From: an uncultured Saprospiraceae bacterium | GTDB taxonomy: Bacteria; Bacteroidota; Bacteroidia; Chitinophagales; Saprospiraceae | NCBI GenBank assembly: GCA_905480595.1 | Contig: CAJQQY010000416.1 | Coordinates: 1-32,439, forward strand | Length of the DNA: 32,439 bases | Direction of reading: 5' to 3' | Shown here: piece after piece, positions 25,295 to 32,439 of the stretch | Position numbering within the stretch: the stretch's first letter is position 1 | Layout: each line of letters begins with the position of its first letter | Notes under the pieces: model-generated | Told to the model about the DNA's origin: nothing | Databases searched by the model: none | Seen by the model: the letters and a program-made list of their open reading frames with translations, nothing else | Position numbers and translations under genes: made by a program

Positions 25295-26263
25295 TTAGCT
25301 TCTATCGAATGGATGTTTTGACAATGGAATTTTAGCCAAAGGATGATAATCTCCCACTAATCCAATCGGTGTTTTATGGCGAATATCATAAACCGTTTCA
25401 ATCGCTTTTCTCGCCAATCCAATTCTAAATCCATTTCCTTTTAAAATCTCTTCGTAGCTACGAGTGTGTAACTCCGTAAATCCACCGCTAAATTCAAATT
25501 CTTGATTTTCGATTTGGATCGATCGATAAGTTCGAAGTCCTTTTTCTTTGATGTGTTCTGGAATTAGATCATAGTTAATTCCCAGAAACCAGCGCACATT
25601 CGCTCGTTCTAATTCCAAGAAACCAGCTGCTCGATCATGCTCATGAACATGGACCGTACTCTTTTTCACATCACCAAAAATCCAAGAAAGCATATCATAA
25701 AAATGCACGCCAATATTCGTAGCAATTCCTCCAGATTTACTTTTGTCTCCTTTCCAACTCGCGTAATACCAATTACCTCGAGAAGTCAAATAAGTCAAAT
25801 CAATATCGAAAATTTTATCCTTTGGCGCTTTGTCCACTTGCTCTTTTAATTCGATCACACTTTTATGCAAACGCAATTGAAGGATGTTATAAATTTTCTG
25901 TCCAGACTCTTTTTCTGATTCTTCGAGCGCATCAATATTCCAAGGATTGAGGACGATCGGTTTTTCGCAAATCACATCTGCGCCATTTCTTAAGCCAAAT
26001 CGGATGTGGGCATCGTGTAAATAATTCGGAGAACAAATGCTGACATAATTAACAGCATCTCCTTTTCTTCGGAGTTTTTCCAAGTGTCGATCGAATCGCT
26101 CGAACTCTGTAAAAAAGGCAGATTTTGGAAAATAGCTATCAATTACTCCGACTGAGTCAGAAGTATCCAAAGCAGCTACTAAATTATTATTGGTATCTTT
26201 TATAGCACGCATATGTCGAGGAGCGATATATCCTGCTGCGCCAATCAATGCAAAGTTTTTCAT
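25295..26263 (-). CDS. wbpB: UDP-GlcNAcA 3-dehydrogenase, WlbA/WbpB-like (Gfo/Idh/MocA)
   Basis: A 322-residue NAD-dependent oxidoreductase that begins [20 protein letters not shown], which closely recalls Bordetella WlbA. Rossmann motif GAAGYIA at 8-14; EKP at 100-102 (Lys101); [12 protein letters not shown] near 162-173; and [13 protein letters not shown] with His187, the expected active-site pair. WlbA/WbpB oxidises UDP-GlcNAcA at C3; the WbpE-type aminotransferase then acts on the ketone. The gene overlaps wbpD by 4 bp. The cognate aminotransferase is about 19 kb away at 5508, so the pathway is split across both ends of the locus. Confidence 0.92.
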   Translation of the reverse strand: MKNFALIGAAGYIAPRHMRAIKDTNNNLVAALDTSDSVGVIDSYFPKSAFFTEFERFDRHLEKLRRKGDAVNYVSICSPNYLHDAHIRFGLRNGADVICEKPIVLNPWNIDALEESEKESGQKIYNILQLRLHKSVIELKEQVDKAPKDKIFDIDLTYLTSRGNWYYASWKGDKSKSGGIATNIGVHFYDMLSWIFGDVKKSTVHVHEHDRAAGFLELERANVRWFLGINYDLIPEHIKEKGLRTYRSIQIENQEFEFSGGFTELHTRSYEEILKGNGFRIGLARKAIETVYDIRHKTPIGLVGDYHPLAKIPLSKHPFDRS

Positions 26264-26844
26264 GATATTTCTTTTGTTACTTTATTTTCTTTAAGGTGAT
26301 ATTTTTCTTCATTTCCAGGGCAAGTGGCGATGCCGTTTTCGTCAAAAATAAGTCGCTCGCCATGTTCGCTAATCCAACCAATCTGTCGAGCAGGAACGCC
26401 CACCATGAGTGCATAATCTGGCACTTCGGTTTTGATGACAGCACCAGCACCTATGAATGCATATTGGCCAATGTTGTTTCCGCAAACGATGGTGGCATTC
26501 GCACCAATGGAAGCCCCTTTTTTGACGATGGTTTGTCGATATTCGTCCTTTCGGATTACGCCGCTTCTAGGATTATAAACATTGGTAAAAACCATCGATG
26601 GTCCAAGGAATACATCATCTTCACAAAATACGCCTTCGTAGATGGAGACGTTATTTTGAACTTTGACATTGTTGCCTAAAACGACTTTAGAGGCCACGAA
26701 TACATTTTGTCCAAGGCTGCAATCTTTTCCAATTTTACAATTAGGCATCACATGACTGAAGTGCCATATTTTGGTTCCTTCTCCGATTTCGCAACCCTCA
26801 TCGACGTAGGCTGATTCGTGGGTGAAGTAATTTTTATTTGACAT
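26260..26844 (-). CDS. wbpD: UDP-GlcNAc3NA N-acetyltransferase, WlbB/WbpD-like
   Basis: A 194-residue left-handed beta-helix acetyltransferase. Hexapeptide repeats run from about residue 15 to 155 ([81 protein letters not shown]). The text matches WlbB/WbpD, which acetylates the 3-amino group of UDP-GlcNAc3NA with acetyl-CoA. A C-terminal segment ([10 protein letters not shown]...[10 protein letters not shown]) is typical of the family. It is the first gene of a two-gene operon with the WlbA-like gene. A probable promoter and a palindrome lie 42-88 bp upstream. Confidence 0.9.
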   Translation of the reverse strand: MSNKNYFTHESAYVDEGCEIGEGTKIWHFSHVMPNCKIGKDCSLGQNVFVASKVVLGNNVKVQNNVSIYEGVFCEDDVFLGPSMVFTNVYNPRSGVIRKDEYRQTIVKKGASIGANATIVCGNNIGQYAFIGAGAVIKTEVPDYALMVGVPARQIGWISEHGERLIFDENGIATCPGNEEKYHLKENKVTKEIS

Positions 26845-26878
26845 TTATTATTCGGTATTTGAATTTTAAAATGGAAAT

Positions 26879-26908
26879 TTTAAAGCGGTCGGTTCCGACC
26901 GTTTTAAA
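26879..26908. promoter_or_regulatory. Palindrome in the leader of the wbpD-wbpB operon
   Basis: TTTAAAGCGGTCGG and CCGACCGTTTTAAA form an inverted repeat (13 of 14) with a 2-nt centre, between the probable promoter and the WlbB-like start. It could be a repressor site or an attenuating stem. Confidence 0.45.
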
Positions 26909-26924
26909 CCAATTCTATTTTTTG

Positions 26925-26932
26925 CAAAAGTA
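26925..26932 (-). promoter_or_regulatory. Likely -7 element for the wbpD-wbpB operon
   Basis: On the minus strand this reads TACTTTTG, an exact match to the Bacteroidota -7 consensus TAnnTTTG, about 80 bp before the start at 26844. The -33 TTG is not clear. The element partly overlaps the 21-bp repeat at 26931-26951. Confidence 0.45.
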
Positions 26933-27202
26933 AGTAAAAGAGCATTATTAAAAGTAAGAAAGGCATTCTAAAAGTTTGCATAAATTTTTGATTCGAACTC
27001 AGATTTGTTTTTTAAAAATGAAAAACGAATCAGCAGTTTAAGTAAAAGAGCAGTATTAATTATGCTTTTTAAGCGCATCTTTTTCCGTCATTTTTCCTTA
27101 AAAAATAATTCCGTACCGAAGGGTATGCAATGATTTTTTAAGAAAAACTATCGAAAAAATATTACACTTAAAAATTCATACTTAATACTGCTCTTTTACT
27201 TA
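26931..27202. repeat. MITE-like inverted repeat plus a third copy of its end
   Basis: A 21-base sequence starting TAAGTAAAAGAGCAGTATTA lies at 27039-27059, and its exact reverse complement at 27182-27202; similarity extends further inwards to about 37 bases with few mismatches. A direct third copy (20 of 21) lies at 26931-26951. The 164-bp unit 27039-27202 is non-coding and may be a non-autonomous mobile element. The rest of 26845-27245 holds no recognised gene. Confidence 0.6.
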
Positions 27203-27245
27203 CTTGCTAATCCGTTTTTACATTTAAATAACCCCAAAATATTTT

Positions 27246-28625
27246 TTACTTTTTAGTAATCACCACCTTCTCCGAAATACTTAAATTTCCATTCGAAATT
27301 TTTACCAAATAAATTCCATGATAAACCGTCTGCACATCAAAATAAGCAATCGTACTTCCTTTGCTAATTTGAGAAGTACTCACTACTTTTCCAGAAAGAT
27401 CTAATAATTCAATTTTCAAATCTTCATCTACCAAACCTGCCACTTGAATCGCGATCAAATCAGTTGCTGGATTTGGAAAAATAGCAATATTTAGATTTTT
27501 GAATTCAGTTTCCGAAAGACTTGAGGTACCATCGTAAACGGTCGTTGTTTCATTTACTGAATTCACTTTTCGGTTTTCTGAGATGCCATAAAAAGTTGGC
27601 CCAACGACATAAGGATAAGCGGAATTCCAATTTTCATCCACCGTTGCGAAGTAGGCGTAAGTGCCATCAGGATACTCAGGAGTAATACAAAATCGGCCAT
27701 TATGTTCATCCAAATAATCTTCCTCGGTAGGAGTAATATATTCATAATCTTCTCTAAAATATCCCAGGAACAGCACTTGAGTACTAGTTCCACCTGGACC
27801 ATTTATAGTGATGGTTTCATCCACATCTGGCCCGTTGGGTCTAGTCGTCATATTTTTTAGTTGGTAGCTTGATTTTATTCGAGCGACTCCACCTGTTCCA
27901 TCTGTATTTTTAAAACCATAGGCGCCATAAATAGGAAAACCATCGTAGGCAAAACCGATCAATGGAGAATGTTGGGTTGCATCAATAGCATATAAACCTT
28001 CTGCATCGTACAGATTACAAATGTCAGAAACCACATTTATATCCAATTTAAAAGCAGATGGATTTTGATGATGGTGATAATTCCCCATGGCTGGATGTGC
28101 TTTGGAGCAATCGAATCCACCCATTTCAGCAGGGATAGCATCTCGGTTCCAATCATTTTGTGCCATTGGACCACCTGGGCAAGGATCGTTTCCAGGACCG
28201 CCACAAAGTGTGTTGGTATTTGGATTCCACGCTACTCCATCTCGATAATCGAATAAGGCTACACCGTTGATGAAAACACCGATATTCCCTCCATTGGTAG
28301 AAATAGGAGTACCCGTATTCTCTTGAGGAGTAAGTGGAAATTTAAAAATCCCATCTTGATCAGTAGCTTGAGATGGATTTCCATCAAGGAAGGGACCAGT
28401 TGGATATGCAGGAATTCCTTTGGTACTCACGTAAACGAAATCTGTGGAATATTCTACTTTTTGACAATTATAGAGCATCCCATTATCAATTGCGGTGGAG
28501 TTACCTGACATATAATAACTTCCAGTTTCGGTGGTGTTTTGCAACCAAGAAGTGATGGCAGGACTTTGTGCCTGACAAATTACTGCCAAGCTGAAAATGT
28601 AGATAGAAAGGAGAATTTTTTTCAT
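27246..28625 (-). CDS. Secreted YHYH-domain protein with T9SS sorting domain
   Basis: A 459-residue protein with a signal peptide (MKKILLSIYIFSLAVICQAQ), a YHYH domain, and a T9SS type A C-terminal domain. The domain shows GNYHHHQNPSAF at 181-192, HSPLIGFAYDGFPIYGAYG at 219-237, and several conserved Cys. The tail (about 378-459) has NIAIFPNPATDLIAIQV, LLDLSGKVV and YHGIYLVKISNG...KVVITK. The domain's role is unproven; the clustered His residues suggest metal binding. The protein should be secreted and surface-attached or released by T9SS. It follows the di-heme peroxidase and MbnP genes on the same strand, with a 283-bp gap holding a dispersed repeat, so cotranscription is not certain. Confidence 0.85.
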   Translation of the reverse strand: MKKILLSIYIFSLAVICQAQSPAITSWLQNTTETGSYYMSGNSTAIDNGMLYNCQKVEYSTDFVYVSTKGIPAYPTGPFLDGNPSQATDQDGIFKFPLTPQENTGTPISTNGGNIGVFINGVALFDYRDGVAWNPNTNTLCGGPGNDPCPGGPMAQNDWNRDAIPAEMGGFDCSKAHPAMGNYHHHQNPSAFKLDINVVSDICNLYDAEGLYAIDATQHSPLIGFAYDGFPIYGAYGFKNTDGTGGVARIKSSYQLKNMTTRPNGPDVDETITINGPGGTSTQVLFLGYFREDYEYITPTEEDYLDEHNGRFCITPEYPDGTYAYFATVDENWNSAYPYVVGPTFYGISENRKVNSVNETTTVYDGTSSLSETEFKNLNIAIFPNPATDLIAIQVAGLVDEDLKIELLDLSGKVVSTSQISKGSTIAYFDVQTVYHGIYLVKISNGNLSISEKVVITKK

Positions 28626-28750
28626 GTTTTAATATTGTTTTTAATGAAGACAGTTTAGGTTAGGGAAGACCTACTTTTTTTAGATAAAATTGAGTTTTAA
28701 ACTAGATTATCTTTATTTCTTGAGAGTTGTTGATCTTCTGGAGCATTGTA

Positions 28751-28898
28751 CTTTTTTTCATTGAAAAAAAAAGCACCAAAAAATTCTATGCGAAAAAATA
28801 GCTTAACGCAAGGCAGGCTCCCGCTCCCTCATTTTTCGCAGATCCTCGCCTGCTCCTTACTACTCATGGTTTTCCTTCCAAATGAAATTTTTCTAAAA
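28751..28898. repeat. Dispersed repeat, copy A
   Basis: About 148 bp, roughly 80 percent identical by eye to 30915-31063. Shared text runs from CTTTTTTTCATTG to TTTTCTAAAA and includes CTCATTTTTCGC, ATCCTCGCC and CATGGTTTTCCTTC. A stem TGCGAAAAA (28789-28797) pairs with TTTTTCGCA (28832-28840). It lies 10 bp past the 3' end of the peroxidase gene. The open frames inside are not conserved between the copies, so it is non-coding. Confidence 0.8.
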
Positions 28899-28908
28899 AG
28901 TGCAAAAC

Positions 28909-29928
28909 TTATTTTAATACTTCTCTTGGAAATTGATGCTTTTGATCGAAGACAAATTTTTTATCGTTGAGCGTGAGTAAGAATGCGATTAAATCTGCTT
29001 TTTCATTGGGAGTCAATTGGATGTTATTTTTTAATTCTTTGGCGAGTGTTGGACTTTGGAAGATTCCTTTGGTGTAGTGATGGAGGACTTGATTTAATTT
29101 TCGAAATCTGCCATCGTGCATGTAGGGATGGGTAAAAGTTAGATTTCGTAAAGTGGGTATTTTAAATTTTAAGCTATCGTCACTTTGTTTGGTGATCATC
29201 CATTTTCCAAAATCATTTAGAGTGGTATCGACACGGAGTCCATTGTTGGCAAATTTTTGATTGGAAAAGAGCGGTTCCGTGTGGCACGAGTTGCAGTTTT
29301 TTTGAAATAATAAATAGCCGTTTTGTTCTTGTTGGGAAAATTGGGTTAGGCCACTTTTGACTTCATCATATTTGGAAGTGGCGGAAACTAAAGTCAATTG
29401 AAACTGAGATAATGCTTTTAAAATATGCTCACCGGTAATCAAACTATCTTGGAAAGCTTGATAAAAAAGTGCTGGATAGATTTTTTTGTTTTGCAATTTT
29501 TTGACGACATTTTTTAAGCTCTCATTCATCTCTTTGGGGTGACTGATTGGAGCGAGTGCTTGCATGTCGAGATGATTGATGGCACCGTCCCACATAAATG
29601 TTTTATGCCAAGCGAGGTTGAATAGAGCAGGAGCGTTTCGAGTTCCGATTTCATCATTGATGCCGTGGCTTAAATCATGGTCGGTGTGGGCAAATGCATT
29701 GTAAGGTGAATGGCATGAGGCGCAAGAAATTGTATTGTCACTTGATAAAATTGGATCGTAAAACAATGCTCTTCCAAGTTCTATTTTTTCTTTTGTAAGT
29801 GGATTGTTAGAAAAATTGTATTCGGGTTTTGGGAAATGTTTGGGAGGATTGAAATAGGGAATTTGTTCTGCACAAAATGCAAGACAACCGAAAAGAACTA
29901 AGATTAGAAAGTAGAATTTTAATTTCAT
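28909..29928 (-). CDS. Di-heme cytochrome c peroxidase family, MbnH/MauG-like lipoprotein
   Basis: A 339-residue exported di-heme protein. It has two c-type heme sites, CASCH at 69-73 and CNSCH at 212-216, and the family text GRALFYDPILSSDNTISC, GTRNAPALFNLAWHKTFMWDG, QALAPISHPKEM and FTHPYMHDGRFRKLNQVLHHYTKG. The signal sequence ends in LFGC, so Cys15 may be lipidated. The family includes H2O2-reducing CcpA and the protein-modifying MauG and MbnH. Position 112 bp downstream of an MbnP gene favours MbnH, which oxidises a tryptophan of MbnP to kynurenine to make a copper site. CcpA-type peroxidase activity remains the alternative; axial ligands cannot be assigned from the text alone. Confidence 0.82.
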   Translation of the reverse strand: MKLKFYFLILVLFGCLAFCAEQIPYFNPPKHFPKPEYNFSNNPLTKEKIELGRALFYDPILSSDNTISCASCHSPYNAFAHTDHDLSHGINDEIGTRNAPALFNLAWHKTFMWDGAINHLDMQALAPISHPKEMNESLKNVVKKLQNKKIYPALFYQAFQDSLITGEHILKALSQFQLTLVSATSKYDEVKSGLTQFSQQEQNGYLLFQKNCNSCHTEPLFSNQKFANNGLRVDTTLNDFGKWMITKQSDDSLKFKIPTLRNLTFTHPYMHDGRFRKLNQVLHHYTKGIFQSPTLAKELKNNIQLTPNEKADLIAFLLTLNDKKFVFDQKHQFPREVLK

Positions 29929-29969
29929 TTTATATTAAAAAAGGTTCATTGGAAACCCTGTGATTTAAA

Positions 29970-30029
29970 TCAATCGAAAATTAAAAATAACACTTCCTTT
30001 GGTCATTTTTATTTTCAACTTTCGATTGA
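29970..30029. repeat. Imperfect hairpin between the MbnP and peroxidase genes
   Basis: Arms 29970-29990 and 30009-30029 match at 19 of 21 (TCAATCGAAA...). Weaker pairing extends outside (GAAACCC / GGGTTTTTC). It fills most of the 112-bp gap and could be a processing stem or attenuator in a shared transcript. Confidence 0.55.
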
Positions 30030-30040
30030 CCACGGGTTTT

Positions 30041-30727
30041 TCAAAGAACGATAAAAAATAGCGAAGCAATTAATTGAGCCATATCAACTGCTTGTTGATT
30101 GGGACTCATGATTTGATACGTTTCTTTAAAATTTATTTTTTCCAAAAGTTGATCAATCGGTAATTCGATCGAGATATTTTTTTTATTAAGAATGTCTAAC
30201 TCCACCTGTTGCACATTGGCAAATGGAGCTTGATAACCGCCGAGATGAAATTGGAAAAAGTTTTTTCGAGCAGGACAACTTGGCGTGACACCTTCCAATT
30301 TAAAATTAATATATCCACTTTGCCAAGTCCAATACATTCCATTCGTCGGATCTAAATCTCCGCCAAAAGCTCCTGAAATATTGGTCAAGCTGTCAATTCC
30401 AAAATCGAATTTTATTTTATTAAAATCTTGAGAGGTATTTTTTCCCAAATCAATTTTCAAAGATTCAGGAAATTCCAAATCAACTAAGTGCTGTTTTTTT
30501 TCCAAAATAGCAACTAATTCTTCGTCTTGAAAAAACTGAACATTTGAAACATAAAAACGGATAGCATCAAAATAGATGCTATCCGAGTGGGAGGGTGTTA
30601 GATATTTTTCACCCACGTTTATAGGATGATGATTGATAGAAAGCTTAAACTCGATGAACTCATTTGAGGTTTGTGCAAAAGAACTAACAGAAAATAATAA
30701 TAGGACAAAGAAGTTATAGAATTTCAT
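30041..30727 (-). CDS. MbnP-family protein
   Basis: A 228-residue exported protein: signal peptide to about residue 19 (...SVSSFAQ), then a beta-rich domain of the MbnP/CorA copper-protein family. Landmarks: DAIRFYVSNVQFF near 54-66, FDFGIDSLTNISGAFGGDLDPTNGMYWTWQSGYINFKLEG at 107-146 with Trp133 and Trp135, CPARKNFFQFHLGGYQAPFA at 151-170 with His161, and a C-terminal helix-like segment. In methanotroph MbnP/CorA a tryptophan is oxidised to kynurenine by the partner MbnH/CorB; the candidate residue here is Trp133 or Trp135. The next gene is the matching di-heme enzyme. Periplasmic or surface copper binding is inferred from the family. Confidence 0.85.
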   Translation of the reverse strand: MKFYNFFVLLLFSVSSFAQTSNEFIEFKLSINHHPINVGEKYLTPSHSDSIYFDAIRFYVSNVQFFQDEELVAILEKKQHLVDLEFPESLKIDLGKNTSQDFNKIKFDFGIDSLTNISGAFGGDLDPTNGMYWTWQSGYINFKLEGVTPSCPARKNFFQFHLGGYQAPFANVQQVELDILNKKNISIELPIDQLLEKINFKETYQIMSPNQQAVDMAQLIASLFFIVL

Positions 30728-31116
30728 ATAAATTAGATGGCAAGATGTTTTAAAACTTGTGTTGATTTTTATTTATTTTCATTCTTGTTGTTCACAATGA
30801 ATTGAACTTCCTTCACTCTACTTTTTTTAATCGAAAGAATTACCCGATGCTGGCATCGGGTGCTAAAAAGACATTGGTTCTACTAATGTTATTTGTGGAA
30901 ATTGATAGCCTCTTCTTTTTTTCATTGGAAAAAAAAGAAGCAAAAAATCCTAGGCGAAAAAAATGCTTTACACAAAGGCAAGCACCCGCACCCTCATTTT
31001 TCGCCCATCCTCGCCCGCTCCTTACTGCACATGGTTTTCCTTCTAATTTTAAGTTTTCTAAAAGAAGACAAACTTTATCTTTTCAAGTTAAAGTAGGTCT
31101 TAATGTATAAGATTTT
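30728..31116. other. Intergenic region upstream of MbnP
   Basis: No gene called. It contains a perfect 8-bp hairpin ACCCGATG / CATCGGGT with a 4-nt loop at 30842-30861 and repeat copy B at 30915-31063. Overlapping plus-strand open frames here are low-complexity and shared in shifted frame with copy A, so they are rejected. Confidence 0.6.
30915..31063. repeat. Dispersed repeat, copy B
   Basis: Second copy of the ~148-bp repeat at 28751-28898, same orientation, again just beyond the 3' end of a minus-strand gene (54 bp from the SprB-like stop). Its stem is GGCGAAAAA (30953-30961) with TTTTTCGCC (30997-31005). Compared with copy A, the outer T-A pair is a G-C pair, so both partners changed together. 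Confidence 0.8.
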
Positions 31117-32439
31117 TTACAAAGTTATCGTCAGGTCGCCCGAAATCTGAATAACTTCTCCGTCTAAATATTCAATTTCGGCCATCCAAATATAAACACC
31201 TGAGCTGACTAATTTTCCTTTAAAAAATCCATTCCAACCATAATTAAAATCATTGGGCGGTAAATCATTTCCTGCAAAAACTACTGCTCCCCAGCGATTA
31301 AAAACACGCATGTTTTTTATCAATGAGACAGATTTGTTGGCATTGATAAAAAAGTAATCGTTAGCACCATCACCATTTGGCGAGAAAGCATTAGGGACAA
31401 AAACGTCTCGAATTTTATTGACAAAAACATTAATCGAATCGCTCGTCGAACAATCGTCGATGGAAGTTACGGTCAAAAAATAAGCAGCATTATTAAGTGG
31501 TGCAACCATTGGGCGAAGACAAGTATCACAATCTATGGCATTATCTGAGCCAGTCCAAATGATGTCAATGAGGTTCGTATTATTTGTCGAAACTGGAATT
31601 AAAATATCGCAACCTAAATCCACTTCCAAATCTGGCCCCATAAAAAGGACTGGAATATCAGGCGCAGTCAACGTTCCGCTGTCGGTCGTTTCGCAACCAT
31701 TATCGTCTATGATGGAAATATCGTAAGTGCCAGAAGCAAGGTCTTGATAAATATTTGCTGAATTAAAAGGGCCACTTCCCATCGCAGTTTGGTAAGAAGG
31801 TGTTCCACCCCAAATGGAATCTATTTGAATTAAGCCAGTTTCGAATCCATCACAATTGGGATCGATATAATTGATTAAAGATTCAATCGGAGTAGGTTCG
31901 GTCAAAGTAATATTATTGGTTTGGACACAACCATTATCATCGGTGATGCTGACAGTATAAAAACCTGCAGCGAGGTTATTGGCTTGAACTCCCAGTTGCA
32001 TTTGACCATCGCTCCAAGCGAAAGAGTAGGGGGTGACTCCACCATTTCCAGTTGCCAAAGCTGTTCCATCCATTCCGCCATTGCAACTCAAATTAAAACC
32101 ATCAATATCAATTGCATCAGTCGCAACGGTCAAAACCGAAGGCTCAGTTACTTCTTGAAAAAGCACCACATTATTTCCAAAATTATCCATGATGTTGATT
32201 TCATAAATTCCTGCAGGGACATTGGAGATTTGATTATTATCAAAAAGGACTTTACTTCCTGATCCAAAAATCGTTACGTCTGTGATATGTTCCCAAACAT
32301 AAGAAAAAGGAGGAGTTCCATTTTGTACAGAGAAAACCAAAAAGCCATTTGCATCTCCATTACAAATAGGAGAAATAAATTCTGTTGATCCAATTATTTC
32401 ACATTCGACCATAAATAAATCGAGTGTAACAATACTATC
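31117..32439 (-). CDS. SprB-repeat protein with gliding-motility-type T9SS CTD, 5' end outside window
   Basis: At least 440 codons; the frame runs open to the right edge (reading DSIVTLDLF before the first in-window Met at 32412), so the start is outside. Three SprB-type repeats are visible, each of the form CxGxxxG...GGxxPYxxxW...AGxYxVxIxDxxGC...xxEP, followed by a domain with DCDTCLRPMVAPL and a gliding motility-associated type B CTD: VFVPNAFSPNGDGANDYFFI, MRVFNRWGAVVF, NYGWNGFFKGKLVSSGVYIW. It should be a large, T9SS-exported surface adhesin or gliding-related protein. Type B CTD proteins are usually processed with the help of PorP/SprF-like partners, which are not seen here. Confidence 0.9.
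   Translation of the reverse strand, partial: DSIVTLDLFMVECEIIGSTEFISPICNGDANGFLVFSVQNGTPPFSYVWEHITDVTIFGSGSKVLFDNNQISNVPAGIYEINIMDNFGNNVVLFQEVTEPSVLTVATDAIDIDGFNLSCNGGMDGTALATGNGGVTPYSFAWSDGQMQLGVQANNLAAGFYTVSITDDNGCVQTNNITLTEPTPIESLINYIDPNCDGFETGLIQIDSIWGGTPSYQTAMGSGPFNSANIYQDLASGTYDISIIDDNGCETTDSGTLTAPDIPVLFMGPDLEVDLGCDILIPVSTNNTNLIDIIWTGSDNAIDCDTCLRPMVAPLNNAAYFLTVTSIDDCSTSDSINVFVNKIRDVFVPNAFSPNGDGANDYFFINANKSVSLIKNMRVFNRWGAVVFAGNDLPPNDFNYGWNGFFKGKLVSSGVYIWMAEIEYLDGEVIQISGDLTITL

Noticed and set aside
27563-28555. Open frames at 27563-27802 (-), 28065-28256 (+), 28323-28508 (+) and 28373-28555 (+)
   Set aside because: All lie inside the YHYH gene in other frames and show no independent features.
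28746-31110. Small plus-strand genes at 28746-28970, 30802-31110 and 30893-31096
   Set aside because: They lie in the two dispersed repeat copies, and the matching text falls in different frames in each copy, so there is no selection on a protein.

Overview
The window looks like AT-rich Bacteroidota DNA, most likely from the Saprospiria or a related environmental lineage. The evidence is a 1684-codon type IX secretion (T9SS) C25-peptidase/sortase-like protein, two proteins with T9SS C-terminal sorting domains (one with SprB repeats and a gliding-type CTD), Bacteroidota-like -7 promoter elements (TAnnTTTG), and gene starts without clear Shine-Dalgarno sequences, several of them TTG. No rRNA, tRNA or CRISPR array was recognised.

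Region 1 (1-4990) is a plasmid-type maintenance module. A ParA ATPase and a small ribbon-helix-helix partner lie on the minus strand. About 1.6 kb of non-coding DNA follows, holding a MITE-like inverted-repeat element, a short repeat family near parA (possible centromere), and about a dozen 19-bp iterons (consensus AAAGCGTAGAGATACATCA) plus an inverted pair of iteron cores just before a Rep_3-type initiator gene. A KilA-N protein gene with an in-frame stop near its 3' end completes the module. The window may therefore come from a large plasmid or chromid, or from an integrated plasmid.

Region 2 (4990-26850) is a surface polysaccharide locus. Four of the five steps to UDP-2,3-diacetamido-2,3-dideoxy-mannuronate are present: WbpE/PorR-like aminotransferase and WbpI-like 2-epimerase at the left end, WlbA/WbpB-like dehydrogenase and WlbB/WbpD-like acetyltransferase at the right end. 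The UDP-GlcNAc 6-dehydrogenase is not in the window. Between them are a polysaccharide-deacetylase-family protein, an O-antigen polymerase/ligase, the PorU2-like protein, and a tight operon: ArnC/GtrB-like GT2, sugar formyltransferase, WecE-like aminotransferase, polytopic GT-C-like protein, Wzx-like flippase and GT4. The operon suggests an N-formylated 4-amino-4,6-dideoxyhexose carried on a polyprenyl lipid. FkbM methyltransferase and FemAB/GNAT-like genes follow on the minus strand.

Region 3 (26850-32439) is all minus strand: a SprB-repeat gliding-CTD protein (5' end outside the window), an MbnP-family protein, a di-heme MbnH/MauG/CcpA-like peroxidase lipoprotein, and a YHYH-domain protein with a T9SS tail. 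MbnP plus MbnH is the known pair in which a di-heme enzyme oxidises a tryptophan of its partner to make a copper site. Here the pair sits next to a His-rich secreted YHYH protein. Two copies of a ~148-bp dispersed repeat flank this set and share a stem with a compensatory base-pair change.

The most interesting points are the MbnP/MbnH/YHYH set, the joining of Wbp sugar genes to a T9SS sortase-like gene, the Arn-like formyl-sugar operon, and a perfect 26-bp hairpin inside the flippase coding sequence. All functional assignments come from reading the sequence only; no database search was run.
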